A stretch of DNA of 64,000 nucleotides from Ulva prolifera (Eukaryota; Chlorophyta; Ulvophyceae; Ulvales; Ulvaceae): NCBI GenBank assembly GCA_023078555.1, contig CM041201.1:1929713-1993712 (forward strand), given 5' to 3'. The position numbers were made by a program, and so were the translations under genes. Shown here piece by piece: positions 13,001 to 25,122 of this stretch; the first letter of the stretch is position 1, and each line of letters opens with the position of its first letter. The notes under the pieces are model-generated. The model searched no databases. It was not told the DNA's origin and saw only the letters and a program-made list of their open reading frames with translations.

Positions 13001-13600
13001 GCCGCGGCGGCGCCGCAGCTAGCTCGGCTAGCGCTAGTGGGCCCCCTTGAGTATGAATTCCCAAGGGTGCTCCACAGGTGCACACTTGTGGACACATATT
13101 GATCGGCGCCTGCAGCCATGGCCACCTGGTATATATGCATATATGAGCATGCATGACCGCGGCAGGCCGCACCGCTTTGCCTGCTGCGCACATGCTACGT
13201 AGCAGGGTACCCGCCTTTGCCCACCGCCTTCCAACGGTGTTGCAAATATGGCTCTACCCGGCACACGTACGAGCCGATCTGTGGCATGCTAGCTGTGTGT
13301 TGCTGCCGCTGACAATACTATTAGGCGTTCAAACGAGTGCCACCCTGAGAGGCAGATCTAGACCTTGAATGCCGACGCGTGGCGAAGGCTCTAAATTGCG
13401 CGGCGAGCGGGCCCCGGTCCCCGGAGGGCAGTGCGGGCGAGAGTCTCCCGCATCCAGCTGCTTCTGATAAATTCAACATAACTACTAGTGCCAGTGGGTG
13501 CACATGGCCATGGGGTGGGGACCGATTACAGAATCGCCGGGCGGCGGCCCCCTGCAGTACTAGTTGAGCGCCCCAGCCCGGCGCCGTCGCGGCTGTTTCT
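10040..13600. other. Gene-free stretch
   Basis: No supported exon. It contains short inverted repeats, for example the CCCCTGCACATATGCACATG hairpin near 12450, a CAG run near 12545-12560, and low-complexity TATATGCAT patches. The minus-strand frame at 10169-10528 has a protein-like composition but no splice or family support. Confidence 0.45.
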
Positions 13601-13739
13601 GGTGTGTTTGGGCACTACTAGTGTAGTACTGCACGTGTTGTAGTGTTTGGAGCGTGTGGGTGGGTGTGTGCGCAGGGTTGTGGTCCGGTGTGTGCATGCA
13701 CGCTACAGTTGCAGGGATCCTCGACACCGTTGGGCCTCG

Positions 13740-14310
13740 AGGGGCAGGTAGCCTCGAGGGGCAGCACTGCGAGCAACAACCAGAGGAAGCGCACATCCAC
13801 GCGACCAGCCACACGCAGCACGTGGGTCACAGGTGTACACACATATTCTTACAGCCTCCTGGGAGTTGTGGCCCCCGACAGTCGAGGCGGCGGGCAGCCC
13901 GCCCCGGCCGGGGCCTGGCAATTTCAGGTGGGGCATAGGCCTAGGCTCAGGCGCGGCAATGGTGCCAAGCGTGTTACACGGATAAAGATGGCCACATGGG
14001 TGTGTTCGTGGTTGGGTGTGCTGAGGTGTTTGTGTGGGAGTGTGTGTGTGTGTGTGCTACAAGGAAAAAGCCGGTACTACCGCCAGGGCAATGAATAGCC
14101 AGGGTAACGAACAGTCGGTAACACTGCCAGGAAAACGAACAACAGGTGTTTGTGTGTCACACGTGGGCAGGTGTGGTTCAGGGATAGAGGCGGCGAGGCG
14201 GGCAGCACTGCAAATTTGAACCAGCAAGGAGGTCTGTGTGTTGGGATGTTGGTGTTTGTGTGTCACAAGGTCAAAGCCGGAGAGGCGGCTAGCACCTCAG
14301 AAACACAATG
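13740..14310 (+). repeat. R2 repeat copies, three in a row
   Basis: Diverged R2 units at about 13740-13835, 14055-14090 and 14262-14305. They are recognised by GGCAGGTAGC or GGCAGCACTGC, GCAACAACCAG and the ACAAGG.AAAGCC core. The intervening sequence is GTGT-rich. Confidence 0.5.
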
Positions 14311-14399
14311 TTTGTGTGCGTCGGGGGCCATGTGTATGAGCTGGTTCCTGTTTGTGCGGGGCATTACGAGATTGCTTCAGCAGGGCTAGCTTGTGCCGG

Positions 14400-16730
14400 G
14401 GGCGTTGGTCGGCTGCTCAAGTGTTCTGTGGGCTAATTCTATCCTAGCTGACTTTGGCCTGGGGGTGTTGTGCTGAAATAAAGAACACAATGGGTGTGCA
14501 CAATGGGTGTGGCTCGTGTGTGTTGTGTGCCGGGTGGGTGACCTTCTGAATCAGCTGCTCGCTTCGTCTGCGGTGCCATCTGCGCCTCCATTTGTGATCC
14601 TGCAACACACGTATTCGTGCCCAGTTCTGCCACTTCAAGCACATGCATGTGTAGATCTATAGAACCGATGAGCATGCCGCACACAGGAACATGGCCAACA
14701 GCGCGCTGCAACGTTTCGACGTCCTCCGACGGCCCTTCAAATCTGGAAGACGGTTCGGCGCGCATCGATATGTCATCCATCGCGAACCAGTTGCAGCTGC
14801 GCATGCTGCACCGCCTCGGCAGCGCCGCACGCGGCTCTTCTCTACAGGTATGCGTGCTGGTGCGCTGATTCACCCGCATCTGTGCTCCTCCAGTCCCACT
14901 TACAGTGCTGTTCATGACGAACGGCTTTATTTGAAAATGGCTGACCGCATGTACATGCTGCCAGCCGTGAGTCGCTTGATGAGATGGTCGGTGTGAGATG
15001 TGTGTCCATCGGCAACGATGATAGTCACAACAGTTTTTTTTTTTCCTCCATGTGTTACATGGAGACATTGATATGCATGAACATCTACCACATCAAGTGG
15101 TCCTTTGCCTGTTCTCACGAATTGCTCGGAGCGTCGATGTTTTGCATTGACTCGGGAGTGGGCTGATATCTGCCGCATTTCAAGGCCATGCCCTGATATT
15201 CGATGCTTGAATAGCTTTTGGATTTGCCTGTGATCGGGATGGCCTTGCAAAGTAGCCAATAGTCTCCTCGCAGGTATGCTTCTGTGTTCCCGTCGCCCCA
15301 CAGGTCCCATGCTCGCAGGTATGCCTGCTCATATGCTGAAACCGAGAGAGGTCTCGAGACTCAGCTAGCTTTACATAGACAGAAGTGCTTGGCATAAGAC
15401 GGTCCGATGTGCTGTGTGAACATCTTTGCGTTCTGTAATGGCTAGCTCGGCCTATGCCAAAGCCGAGCCTCGCTGCCTTTCAGCTAGCGCTTTTCCCCGT
15501 CAATCTTCCATATACGCCTGTAATTTGGCTGCACGTCACTCACTTGGCTGTGTAATAGATGTCAGAAGCCCTCCACTCCCGCTGCACTGCGGACACCAGG
15601 TAGCCTTTTGCCTGCTTTGGGCTTGTCCTGTGATTGCTCTCATCGCCGGCCTTGCGACCATCTTGATGCTGTTTGTGCCGTTATCGTGTCGCTATGCCTT
15701 GACTGTTCGACCCGTTGTGGGTCGCGGTGGTTTCGGGCCTGGAAGGGATGCAAGAATTGGATGACATCAAACCCAGTCCGAAGCACGATCAATGCTGCAT
15801 TGCATGACTGCCACAGCCGAATACGCACTGTGCAGTTGTGGGAATTGTCGAGGTTTATAGACAGAGCAGAACTCACGAATGCTGTCCATGCTGTCCACGT
15901 GTACTGTTGGATGCCAATGTGTCCAGTGATCCAGTCTATGCGGCAGGTTGCAAATGGGGAACCACACAGTTCTCAGCCCCGCACACTCCCGACACCACAG
16001 CCATCGCCTCATGCAGCTCAACACTGTTGTGTGCAGCTGTGACACGTGTTGTGCGTAACGGGTGATGCGATGAAGTCTGTCTTGGATCTGCCAAGCCATG
16101 AGCTACTGAAATTTGTTGACCATTGCTACCTGGGGCTCACCATTTTGTGTTGAATGCTATTAACGTCTCTGGCAACGAATTTGAGATGGCGCAGCTCAAT
16201 TCCAAAGTTTTGCTATCACCTGCTGTTGTTTCAAGTTGTTCACTGGCAGGCATGTTGCCATGTGACAATTGACCCTTGGCAGCATTTTCGGACATGTCTC
16301 GGTTGCTATGCCTACAAATGATGCACATGAGATGCACACTCAACAGAATGGCCGAAGAACACTGCATCGGCCTCGGGATCGTCAGGCACATCAGCAAAAG
16401 TCCTGGTCTGAAACCTGGCTCCTGTGCAGCGCGAGGAACTTGGAACAGCACGTGCATGGATTGCAGAGTGTGATGCAGGCACAACAAACGTACAAACATC
16501 TGGGCGCGGGCGAACGCAGAATTCCTCCTGCAGGCCTCCGACGTCCACAGCTGTTCTATCCACGCTGCCCCGACACCACCCAGGCGTGCAGCTGGCGTGC
16601 ACATGGTTTACGATGCCTTGACAAACTGCATGTGGCGTTTTCGTCGAGCGAGCGCATCGTGTGTACCGTTAGTGCGGCCGGGTACATTGCGTCGGTAGTG
16701 CGCACAGCTGCAGCGCGTGCAAGCATTCGT
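14400..16730. other. Gene-free stretch
   Basis: No supported exon or recognisable repeat beyond short hairpins. Open frames here lack splice signals and conserved motifs. Confidence 0.4.
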
Positions 16731-16737
16731 CCACTAT

Positions 16738-16850
16738 TGTCAGGTGTGGCAATCCCGTGTTATGGCCGCTATACCACCGGACCTTTGCCCGTCAAAGGAT
16801 TGGGAGGGGCAAGGATCCAGTGGTGTAGCGGCCATATCACTTGTGTTTCT
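16738..16850. mobile_element. Diverged second copy of the fold-back element
   Basis: Shares GTGGCAATCC, ATGGCCGCTATAC and, in the other arm, GCAAGGATCCAGTG and TAGCGGCCATATCAC with the element at 8160-8259. The arms have drifted apart, so pairing is weaker, and the left half has lost the GGATCC. Confidence 0.65.
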
Positions 16851-17446
16851 GTGTGGAATCCTGAGGTGGTGTAACCCTCCTATTTGACTGCACCCTTGCA
16901 ACACATTGCACAGGTTCCCTGTTGCACATGTCACAGTGACATGCATCGCGTCGACAAGCATGCACGTGGCCAGGTCTTGCGCGATCGAGCCCGTCATGAG
17001 ATGTCATGTCGAGATTTCTGCGAGGGCACGCTGGCGTGTGTGACGTCGAAGGCTGGTCACCTTCCAAGCGGTGTGGCCATGTGCTTGTTCACGCCGTCGC
17101 CGTCTGCAGAGCGCGTGTGTGTTACCACGATAGATGGAGAGTCTGAAGTACAACTACAACAAATTCCTACATCAACAGGATCCTACAGTGGCATGTTTTA
17201 CTACAGCACACGCAGGCTACCACCATCAACACTCCATACAGAACAACTCCAGACATGTGGGGGGGGGGGGGATGTGCTCGTCCACCACCCTGTGCTCACC
17301 AGCATCTCCACGTGCCCACACACACACACAGGAAGCTTGTCAAGCCACCCACACTGGTGGGCCCATATTCATATGCACACACCCCACATCACATCGAGAC
17401 AGTATTCCAGCAGACCTCAACTCACCTCACGCACACATGCGGCCTG

Positions 17447-17580
17447 TGTGTTACAAGGACAAAGCAAGCGAGGCAGGTAGCACCGCAAGCAAGAACCAGG
17501 GGAACCGCAAACCACGCAGCAAGCCACACGAAGCGCACACCAAAACACCCACGCAACGTTAACGGCAGCACCCGCGCCGG
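17447..17580 (+). repeat. Full R2 repeat copy
   Basis: One of the longest R2 copies: GTGTTACAAGGACAAAGC, GAGGCAGGTAGCACCGC, CAGGGGAACCGCAAACCACG, then AGCGCACACCAAAACACCC. It is followed by a C/A-rich region to about 17900 whose long minus-strand frame (17417-17956) I read as repeat-derived. Confidence 0.7.
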
Positions 17581-18763
17581 ACACAGCCACACAGCCACAC
17601 ACACGCCCACGCCCACACGCCCACCCCCACCCGAATGTTACCCCGCCCACCAGCCAGGCGCACAAGCCCCGGAAGCACAAGCAGCCAAGGCCGCCCAGCA
17701 AGCAAACAGCGAGACCGCAACAACAACCCCCAGCCCTGGGAGGCCCCCGCCTCCCCCAGCACAACCCCCCAAGCCCAGCCCTCGCACACCACCCCGCCCG
17801 CCCGCGAACCCACACCCGTAACCCCCAAAGTCCAACCCAACCCGCCCAAACTACCCGGCTGCGCCCCAACGGCGGGCCACACGCAAGCGCACGGGGAAGA
17901 CACCAGCGAAACGCGGCACGCCTGAGCCGCCACCACAACAAAGCGGATGAGGCCACGAGCGCACACGCAGCGGCGACCGCCCACCATGCAGCCTGTGCGG
18001 CCTCTCACCAACACACACCACTGGGCCCAGTCGCTGGCAACCACCATGAAAGCAGAGTCAGCCCGGGGGGCCCCAGCACCCATACCCAAACACGTCCCCC
18101 CAGAGGCGCATTGGTTTGCCGGGCCCATCGTATGTACCAATTCTGAATATTCAGGCCTAATTTCTGGGTGGCAGCCCAGGAAATGCTGAAAGCGACCTAA
18201 TACTGCCCCAGAGGCCTAGGCGTGTGTTGTCAGGCTGCGTGCCGAAGTGGCTTGGGTGCATTCGGAAGCGACGGTGGCGCGCCGTGTACAGCAATTCAAC
18301 GAGCGGCTCCGGCGCCAGTGGCGCCACCGCTAGTTGTGCCACTCTCCGTCTGCCTCCGTCTCCGTGTCCTTCCACACAACAGCGTGGCGTGCATGGCCGG
18401 ATGTCCCCTTGCACGCTGCTGGGCGCGGACCCTGGAAACGCATCCGACCTCTGGCCAGCGACAGCCGGCAACGGGGCCCCGTTGTTAGTGCTGCACCAGC
18501 ATCGGGGTGATCGGTTGGTGCAGACCACGGCTGTTGTGTCGGCTGTGTGCTTCTCTTGCTGTGTGTGTCTGTGCCCGTTCCCTCTTCTGTTGTCAATGGC
18601 ATTAGCAGCATTGGTGTGTCTGCCCGCGCCCAACACAGGCCACTGACAAGCTGGACTGGCGAGCGCGCGCCAGTTGTCGCCCACGCCGTTGTGCGCCCCA
18701 ATGTGCCACATTCATAAATTTATTATTTGATCAATTGAGTGTGATTGTGGGTGTGGGGTATGG

Positions 18764-18827
18764 GGGCTTGTGTGTGTCTGTGTGTATGGGTGTGTACACA
18801 CCCATACACACAGACACACACAAGCCC
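18764..18827. repeat. Perfect 64-bp palindrome
   Basis: GGGCTTGTGTGTGTCTGTGT and 11 further bases read into a central TA and then exactly back as the reverse complement, giving 31-bp arms with no loop. It lies beside a reverse R2 copy (18850-18955). Confidence 0.95.
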
Positions 18828-18849
18828 AGACACATGTGGCTGTGGCCAG

Positions 18850-18955
18850 CGCGGGTGCTGGTATGTGCGGCTTTTGGCTTGTTGCGTGGTGTGCGGTTCC
18901 CCTGGTTGTTGCTCGCGGTGCTACCTGCCTCGCTTGCTTTGCCCTTGCGCCACAT
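18850..18955 (-). repeat. R2 repeat copy, reverse orientation
   Basis: Reverse complement of the 17447 copy over about 105 bp: TTGTTGCGTGGTGTGCGGTT, CCCCTGGTTGTTGCTCGC, GGTGCTACCTGCCTCGCTTG. Confidence 0.75.
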
Positions 18956-19100
18956 ACATTTAGCACACATTGTGCCACAGTGGCCAATCTGGTGGCTACG
19001 TCACGTCTGATGATCAAACGGCCATGGCAACATTGTAGCTTTTGTCACTGTCACCTGAAACACTGGATACGGATCCTATCTTCATCACATGTATGTCCTA

Positions 19101-21791
19101 TAGGGCTGGCCCCAAGGGGTATATTGGGTTCCATATACCGGTATAAGGGTATATATTTAGGGCTGGCCCCAAGGGGTATATTGGGTTCCATATACCGGTA
19201 TAAGGGTATATATTCTTATACCCAGGGTATACAGGTATAAGATAAAGGTATAATGAACGTTTTCGAGTATAGAGACGCGATGAAACATCTGATCACAGAA
19301 ACAATTAGGTATTCAGAAAGCCCTTGTTCTTGTGATATCTGCTGATACTGAAAGTAATCATTTCAGGTTTAATGGTGCTGTGTAGGCATTGTTGAGTGTT
19401 TCAGGTTAGGGTGGAAAAACACGTGTTTTTCCACCCTACACGTGTGAGTACGTACTCAATGCCTTACTCACTTTCCAAGATTGACTGCAATTCGCTCAGA
19501 AAGTTACAGAGCAAGCTTTTTATATTGTTGGAATCAACGTAAACAGTACTTTCCGATGATATAAGTCACATAATTAACGGATGATGTGGGTGATGGCCAA
19601 GATGGTTTCCCAGCAGACCCTGTTTTCAGCACCTCTCAGCTCGTTCATAGCCCAAGCACACCCCGTTTGCAACCCATTTACAGCCCGTTCAGCCGAATCA
19701 TCTATTCTTGCTCTACAGTGCTCAGCAACAAGTCGAAGTCTTCCATGCTAACTTGATGAGCACGTGAATTGAAGCAATACGTTATCATTTTTCTAGCTCG
19801 CTCAAGGGACATGCCATTCCTAGCAGCAGTATGTATACATATCGGGACTATAGCAGTATATATATACATACTGAGAGTATGGCAAGATATATGTGTCCGA
19901 TCTAGATCTGTGCGTGTCGAACACTCAGCTCCACTACAAGAACGACTTGACCCGAGACTCACACCCGAAGCGCGATTTGAGGGGGGGTATCTCGGGTGCG
20001 CGCAGCCGAATGAGTGCCACGCAAACAGAGTCTGTGGAAAGCATTTTGCTTCGGAGATCGCGATGAAGTCTCCCATCATATCCCCGTAGATGGTCTGCGT
20101 GCGCCGGTCTGTTCCTGGAGATGCATGTCGGGCTCTCTGGTCGGTTGTTTGTGCTTGCATGAGATACAGGTAGACGGCTGGTTAGCGCATTTCGCCGCTG
20201 TTGTCGTGTCAGATGACACAGAAGCGATACATTGGAACAATCGGTCGCGTTGCAGTAAATACGTGGCCATTCGACATCCACCTGTCATGTACTCCATGCT
20301 GCTGCTTGCCAGATGTGCTATGTCTGGTCTACGTATTGCTACGATCAGCCTAGTACGGGCGGCGTAATATCAAATAGAATGTATATTTCTTCGCCGGAGC
20401 GTGTCAATGGTGCGAATGGTCCCGGCCTCCGTAGCTGGCGCGCAGTGAGGATTTGTAGTGCCGGCCGGCCGCGGGGCGCAAGCGGTGTCCCCGGGTGTCT
20501 GGTATCAATCAGACGCCGGGCTGTTTCAAAGTGCCACGCACTCCAACGTATAATATAATCAACTAATTCCCCAGGAGCAGTCGGAGTTTGATGTATCGGG
20601 CAGGTGTGGACTCCTCTCCCACGACAGGGCACCCGCTGCACTCAGATCAAACTGTCACGGGCAATCGCTGGGGAAGCCACGAGTCGATGGACCCGAATCA
20701 GCACACCCGCGACTGTATCACGGGTGCAGCCGTCCACCCGAGACAAGTCACGGGTGCCGGTCGCTCTTGTAGTGCTCGCTCTGGACAGCGCACCATGCGA
20801 TCGATGCTACTGGCCGTAGTTCACGTACACAACATTCAGAAGCACACAAATGGCATACTTCGTTACAATTAACGCACGAGGGCTCACTTGACTTCGCAGC
20901 TGCTCTTTTAACCTGAGCTGCGCGACGCGTGCCCGAGTGTGTGGTCATTCGCTTGACACTTCGACAGGCTGCCGAGCTGACAACCTTGCCCACATGACTG
21001 CATACTAAATTGCACGCGTGTGTGCGGACACTTGGGACCTCTACAACGCTCAGCCTGGTCCAAGCCGATCCAGGCTTCGCTTTGGACGACAGGACTTTCA
21101 GTATGTTACGCACAACTTACGAAGACGACAAAGCCACATTGTTGAACTGAATTGCGGACCGCGGACCGTTTTCAGTCGCCTCTGTGCATCCCTGACGACT
21201 AGAACGGATGTTTATCGTGCCTGATGTCACAGTAACGCATGTAGTCGCCTCCAGCACACATCCACACATATATATTTAATACACTGCCAGTGGTAGGCTA
21301 CGTAGTCCCACTATACCCCCGTTGCTGTGGGAATAATGTTCTGCAAGGGTATATCACAGCCTGAATATACCCCTCTCAAGGGTATACCGACATATCGAGA
21401 TTATACCCCTTATTCTAGACTGTACATCCCACGTGGGATACGATGTTGCTAGACGGAGACACAGAGACAGAGTGACAGGCAGAGACTCGGGGGAACTAAG
21501 CTTCATTCTAGTTACACACGTAGGCTTGGAAATCACACACAGACAGACGTCTCACGAGGAATAACTATAGCTCTAGTACTGGGGCGGCTCCCTGGGCAGG
21601 ACAGGGCAGTACACAGCACAAAGCATAGATCTCCGGTGCAGGCTGCACCCTGGTAGACACAAACACAGTGGCTACGGGAGACCTCCTGATGGCTGACAGT
21701 TCATATTCTGCTGATTTTGAACTTATACCGGTATATATACCCTATACCCATATACCGGTATAAACCCTTATACCGGTATAGGCCAGCCCTA
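19101..21791. mobile_element. Probable hAT-like DNA transposon, about 2.7 kb
   Basis: The left end starts TAGGGCTGGCC and the right end finishes GGCCAGCCCTA, an exact 11-bp terminal inverted repeat. Both ends carry subterminal TATACCGGTATAAGGG repeats. The left end is tandemly duplicated with a 57-bp period (19101 and 19158). TAGGGCTGG-type ends with subterminal repeats are usual for hAT elements. No matching 8-bp target duplication flanks it (ATGTCCTA left, ATCATGTA right). That could mean rearranged ends, as the tandem duplication also suggests, or that the two ends are separate insertions. A 32-bp perfect palindrome lies at 19407-19438. Confidence 0.55.
19702..19830 (-). pseudogene. Possible C-terminal remnant of a hAT transposase
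   Basis: The end of the minus-strand frame reads ARNGMSLERARKMITYCFNS, then MEDFDLLLSTVEQE and a stop. The RNGMSLERARKMI piece resembles the region after the dimerisation motif near the C terminus of hAT transposases. The upstream part of the same frame (to 20160) has no recognisable motif, and no DDE catalytic region or BED zinc finger was seen elsewhere in the element. The position inside the terminal repeats supports the reading, but the resemblance is weak. Confidence 0.3.
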
Positions 21792-21799
21792 ATCATGTA

Positions 21800-23180
21800 C
21801 GATACTGGAGACGTACTGTTCTCCGAGTCAGGTCGCGATTCGTTTTCTCCGCGTCTCGTCCTGTCCGAGATTTGGCCAATTTAGACAGAAGTCTGTGGAC
21901 TGCGAGAGCATTGCTTGCAATTATGCAGGTGCCTGCAGCAGTGCGCCCCTGCCATGGTTCTTGTAGGGGTGAGACTGCCGTCATTTGTGATCATGATCAA
22001 TCTGAGCTGCCACAATGTGCACTCCATATGGATTGTATCATGGCTTTAGTAGACTGTATAGCCTAACTGTAAGCACCTATAAAAGGAGGCCTCTTGAAGG
22101 GCTGAGCAGCTTCCATGCCCTGAAATGGCACCACCAGCTTGGCATGAGTGCGTTAACGCACTCATGATCATGCATGCACATCATGATGTTGCGCTGCACC
22201 AGCACGCCCTCCACATGGAGTGGCCGGGCGCTGACGTGTCTGCTGACGTGTGTACGGTTTCATGGGTGTGTTGTGCTGCGTGGGTGTGAGGTTCCCCGGA
22301 CTGTTGCCCGCGGTGCTACCTGCCTCGCGCGCTTTGGTTTTGGTATTGGACACGAGAATGGGTGTGGACAAACAAAACACAAAGACCTCTTACAACCACC
22401 TGCCGCACGCCCAGAGCATCTCGATCTGGCTGGATGGTACAGAACACGGACTAAAGGAACTCGAGCATGCACCTGTAGAGCGCCTTGCGGATGCCATCCG
22501 ATCCCATCATGCATGCATGCATTCTCCGGTTGGTTGCGGCGTTGGCGCTGTAGCTGTGTGCGTGAGGTGATATTACAGAACAGACCATGTTGCCGCATTC
22601 GGCCACGCCCGTTTGCTACTCTTCATCATCATGTTCAGGTGGTTGCAGCGCTGTGCACAGCACATGACTGCCACCGCTGTGGCGTGGGTGCAGCAAAGAC
22701 GGTTCGCATGGACTGGTTGGCTCCTCGGCTGACGGCAGCACCGATGGGCCGAATGCGTGAATCATGCATAGTACAGCAGTCATGGCTGACACGAGCCCAA
22801 GGGAACGGGCCATTGCATGGCGTGGCGCCAGAACATGCTACCAGGCATTGCGGGCAGAGGCAGAGGCGGGGATCCGAAGACGTCCGCAGTCATGCACGCA
22901 TGCCCACCATGGACGAGGATGGACACCACGCCCTGCCATGTGATATCTCACCTGCCCCCAGCAGCATATGCACCCCTGATGGTCCCTGCGACAGCATGTA
23001 CTCGAGCCACCAGACATGAACAGAACCTGGAGCCAGCTGTCAGGGACATCGGGCTGGTAAACATGCGGGTGAACATAACAGCCAAGCTGTCCAAGGCACC
23101 CTGAACAACCATCGGCATATGTGGTCCCGTTAACTCGGAGTTGTCAATGTCCAATAGGATACGGCCCAGTAAATTCAAAT
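21800..23180. other. Gene-free stretch with an R2 copy
   Basis: A reverse R2 copy lies at about 22240-22350 (GGTGCTACCTGCCTCGCGCG). An R4 repeat lies at 23128-23186 (GTGGTCCCGTT, CGGAGTTGTCAATGTCC, GGATACGG, TTACTTGACT). No exon could be supported on either strand. Confidence 0.45.
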
Positions 23181-23938
23181 TTACTTGACTTTACCATCAT
23201 TCAGAACGCATGTGCAACTCTGGCACCCCTCACTCGGTTCGCCCTCCCACCTGAACCGCGGGGTGACACACGCCGTACCACACATTTTTGACCCATGTAG
23301 CCACCACCCTCGGCACCCAGCCCGCGAGCCCTGCTTGAAGTCCACCCCGGCCGTTGCCGTGATATGAAAACATCCTTGGGCACGCTGGCAACAGGGACCC
23401 CAGCACAGGCACCCCCGATGGCCGGGCGGCCACGCCTGCGACGGCACAGCTGACCCTGACCCTGACCCTGAGGCATCCCGGCGCTACTCCACAGCACACA
23501 CGCAATCTGCATGCTCCTGCGGATCAACCGCGGCCGCTCGCACCGGCCCGCCCCCACAGCACGCCCGCAGCCCAGCGGCACACGCATGGAGCTCATGCAT
23601 AACGCCCCTACCCAGCCGGAACCCAACGTTCTGCGGCAGGCCAGGACGGCGATGACCGCACCCCCCCATGCACTGCACAGCGCCCAAGTGGCCGCCTCTG
23701 CTCGGGCAAGCCTGCTCCACCTCAGCGGCCGCGACCGCCGGGAGCACCCGACACCCATGGCCGCAGCCCCCGCTTGCGCCACCACAATGGCAGCGCCACA
23801 GGCCACGCCACGCAGCACGCCGCACCCCCGGGCCACGCGCAGCGGGCGCAGCAGGCCGCGGCAATGCAGGCCACGCACCGGGCGGCTCCGGCCGGCGTGC
23901 CGCGCACATCCAGCCCTATGCATGGCGCACGCCTGCAC

Positions 23939-25086
23939 GCTGTTTGTCGGCGCTTGCGGCGGCTCCGCGGCGCCGCCGCCGCGGCCGCCCCCGCCAGTCT
24001 TCTGCTTCTCACCGCTTGCCACCGCCCCGTCCCCACCCCCTGAGCCCACCTCCTTCGGCCTCCGCTGCCGCGGCGCCCGCCGCCGCTGACCTGGCGAGCC
24101 ATTCTGCCCCTGCTTGCCCCCGCCGCGCCCCTTGACCTGGCCGCGCCCTCCCGCGCCGCGGCCCCGCCCTTCATCCCCCCGCCCTTCCTGCAGAGCAGCC
24201 GCCAGCCCCGGCCCGAACGCCGACTCCACAAACGCATGCACCGCGGCGGCGTCCGGCAGCGACTCGAGCTGCTTTGCAGTGCGCTCAAACGCGCCACACA
24301 CGCGCCGCAGCGCCGGCGCGTCGACCGCCGCCCCGAGGCTGCGCGCTGTATTGTCCTCCGAGTCGAACGGGTCCGGCACAAGAGCAGCGTAGTCCCGCGC
24401 AAACGGCGTCGGCACGAGGGCGCCGTCGTACGCACACGCGGCCACCCCCGCCCCGCTCGCGCCACGCCATGCGCGCGACACAACCATGAACCGCACCACG
24501 AACCCCGCAAACAGCTCCGCCGCGTGCGCGGGGTTGTCGGCGCCGAAGCGGCGCAGCGCGGCGCACGTCGCGGCGGCCTCCTCCGACGCCGCGCCGATGC
24601 GCTCCGCCGCGTCCTCCGGCAGCGCGCTGAGGCTCTGGGGGGCCACAGCGGGCTGGCCGCGCTGCGCGCGCTGCGCGTGCTGCGCGCCGCCGGCCAGCAG
24701 GTCCTTCGGCAGCAGCAGCGCGAGCGGCGGCATGACCTGCGGGGAGGCGCACTGCAGGTGCAGGAGGATCATGAGGGTGAGGGCGAAGGAGTTGAAGGTG
24801 GCGTTAGTGGCGTCGTTGATGCCCTGGTGCCGCGCCCATGCCTTCACCTGCACCCACCCGGCCTCCATTCACCGCTCCGCCAGCTGGCCCCACCGCAGGG
24901 GCGCCGCGCATGCCGAGACACCAGTGATGACACATGCGGCGGCGCAACCCCTGGGCACATATGCATGGCACGCATGCATAGGGCTTCATGCTCGCCCGCA
25001 GCCGGCATTCTCAGCCCCGGACCCCACAGCAGCGCTGTGACGAGACACTGGCGGGTGTGGTAACACACAGGAGAGGCGGTGCAGGG

Positions 25087-25122
<36 letters not shown>

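Noticed and set aside
17417-17956. Minus-strand frame of 179 codons rich in Cys, Gly and Trp
   Set aside because: It is the reverse of an R2 copy followed by C/A-rich simple sequence. The same composition recurs at 18850 and 22240 as repeats.
23201-23938. Continuation of the poly(A)-polymerase last exon to a stop at 23201
   Set aside because: The frame is open, but composition changes to a Cys/Arg/Gly-rich, non-conserved stretch after a usable GTGCAG donor at 23938. Treated as uncertain and left out of the gene coordinates.
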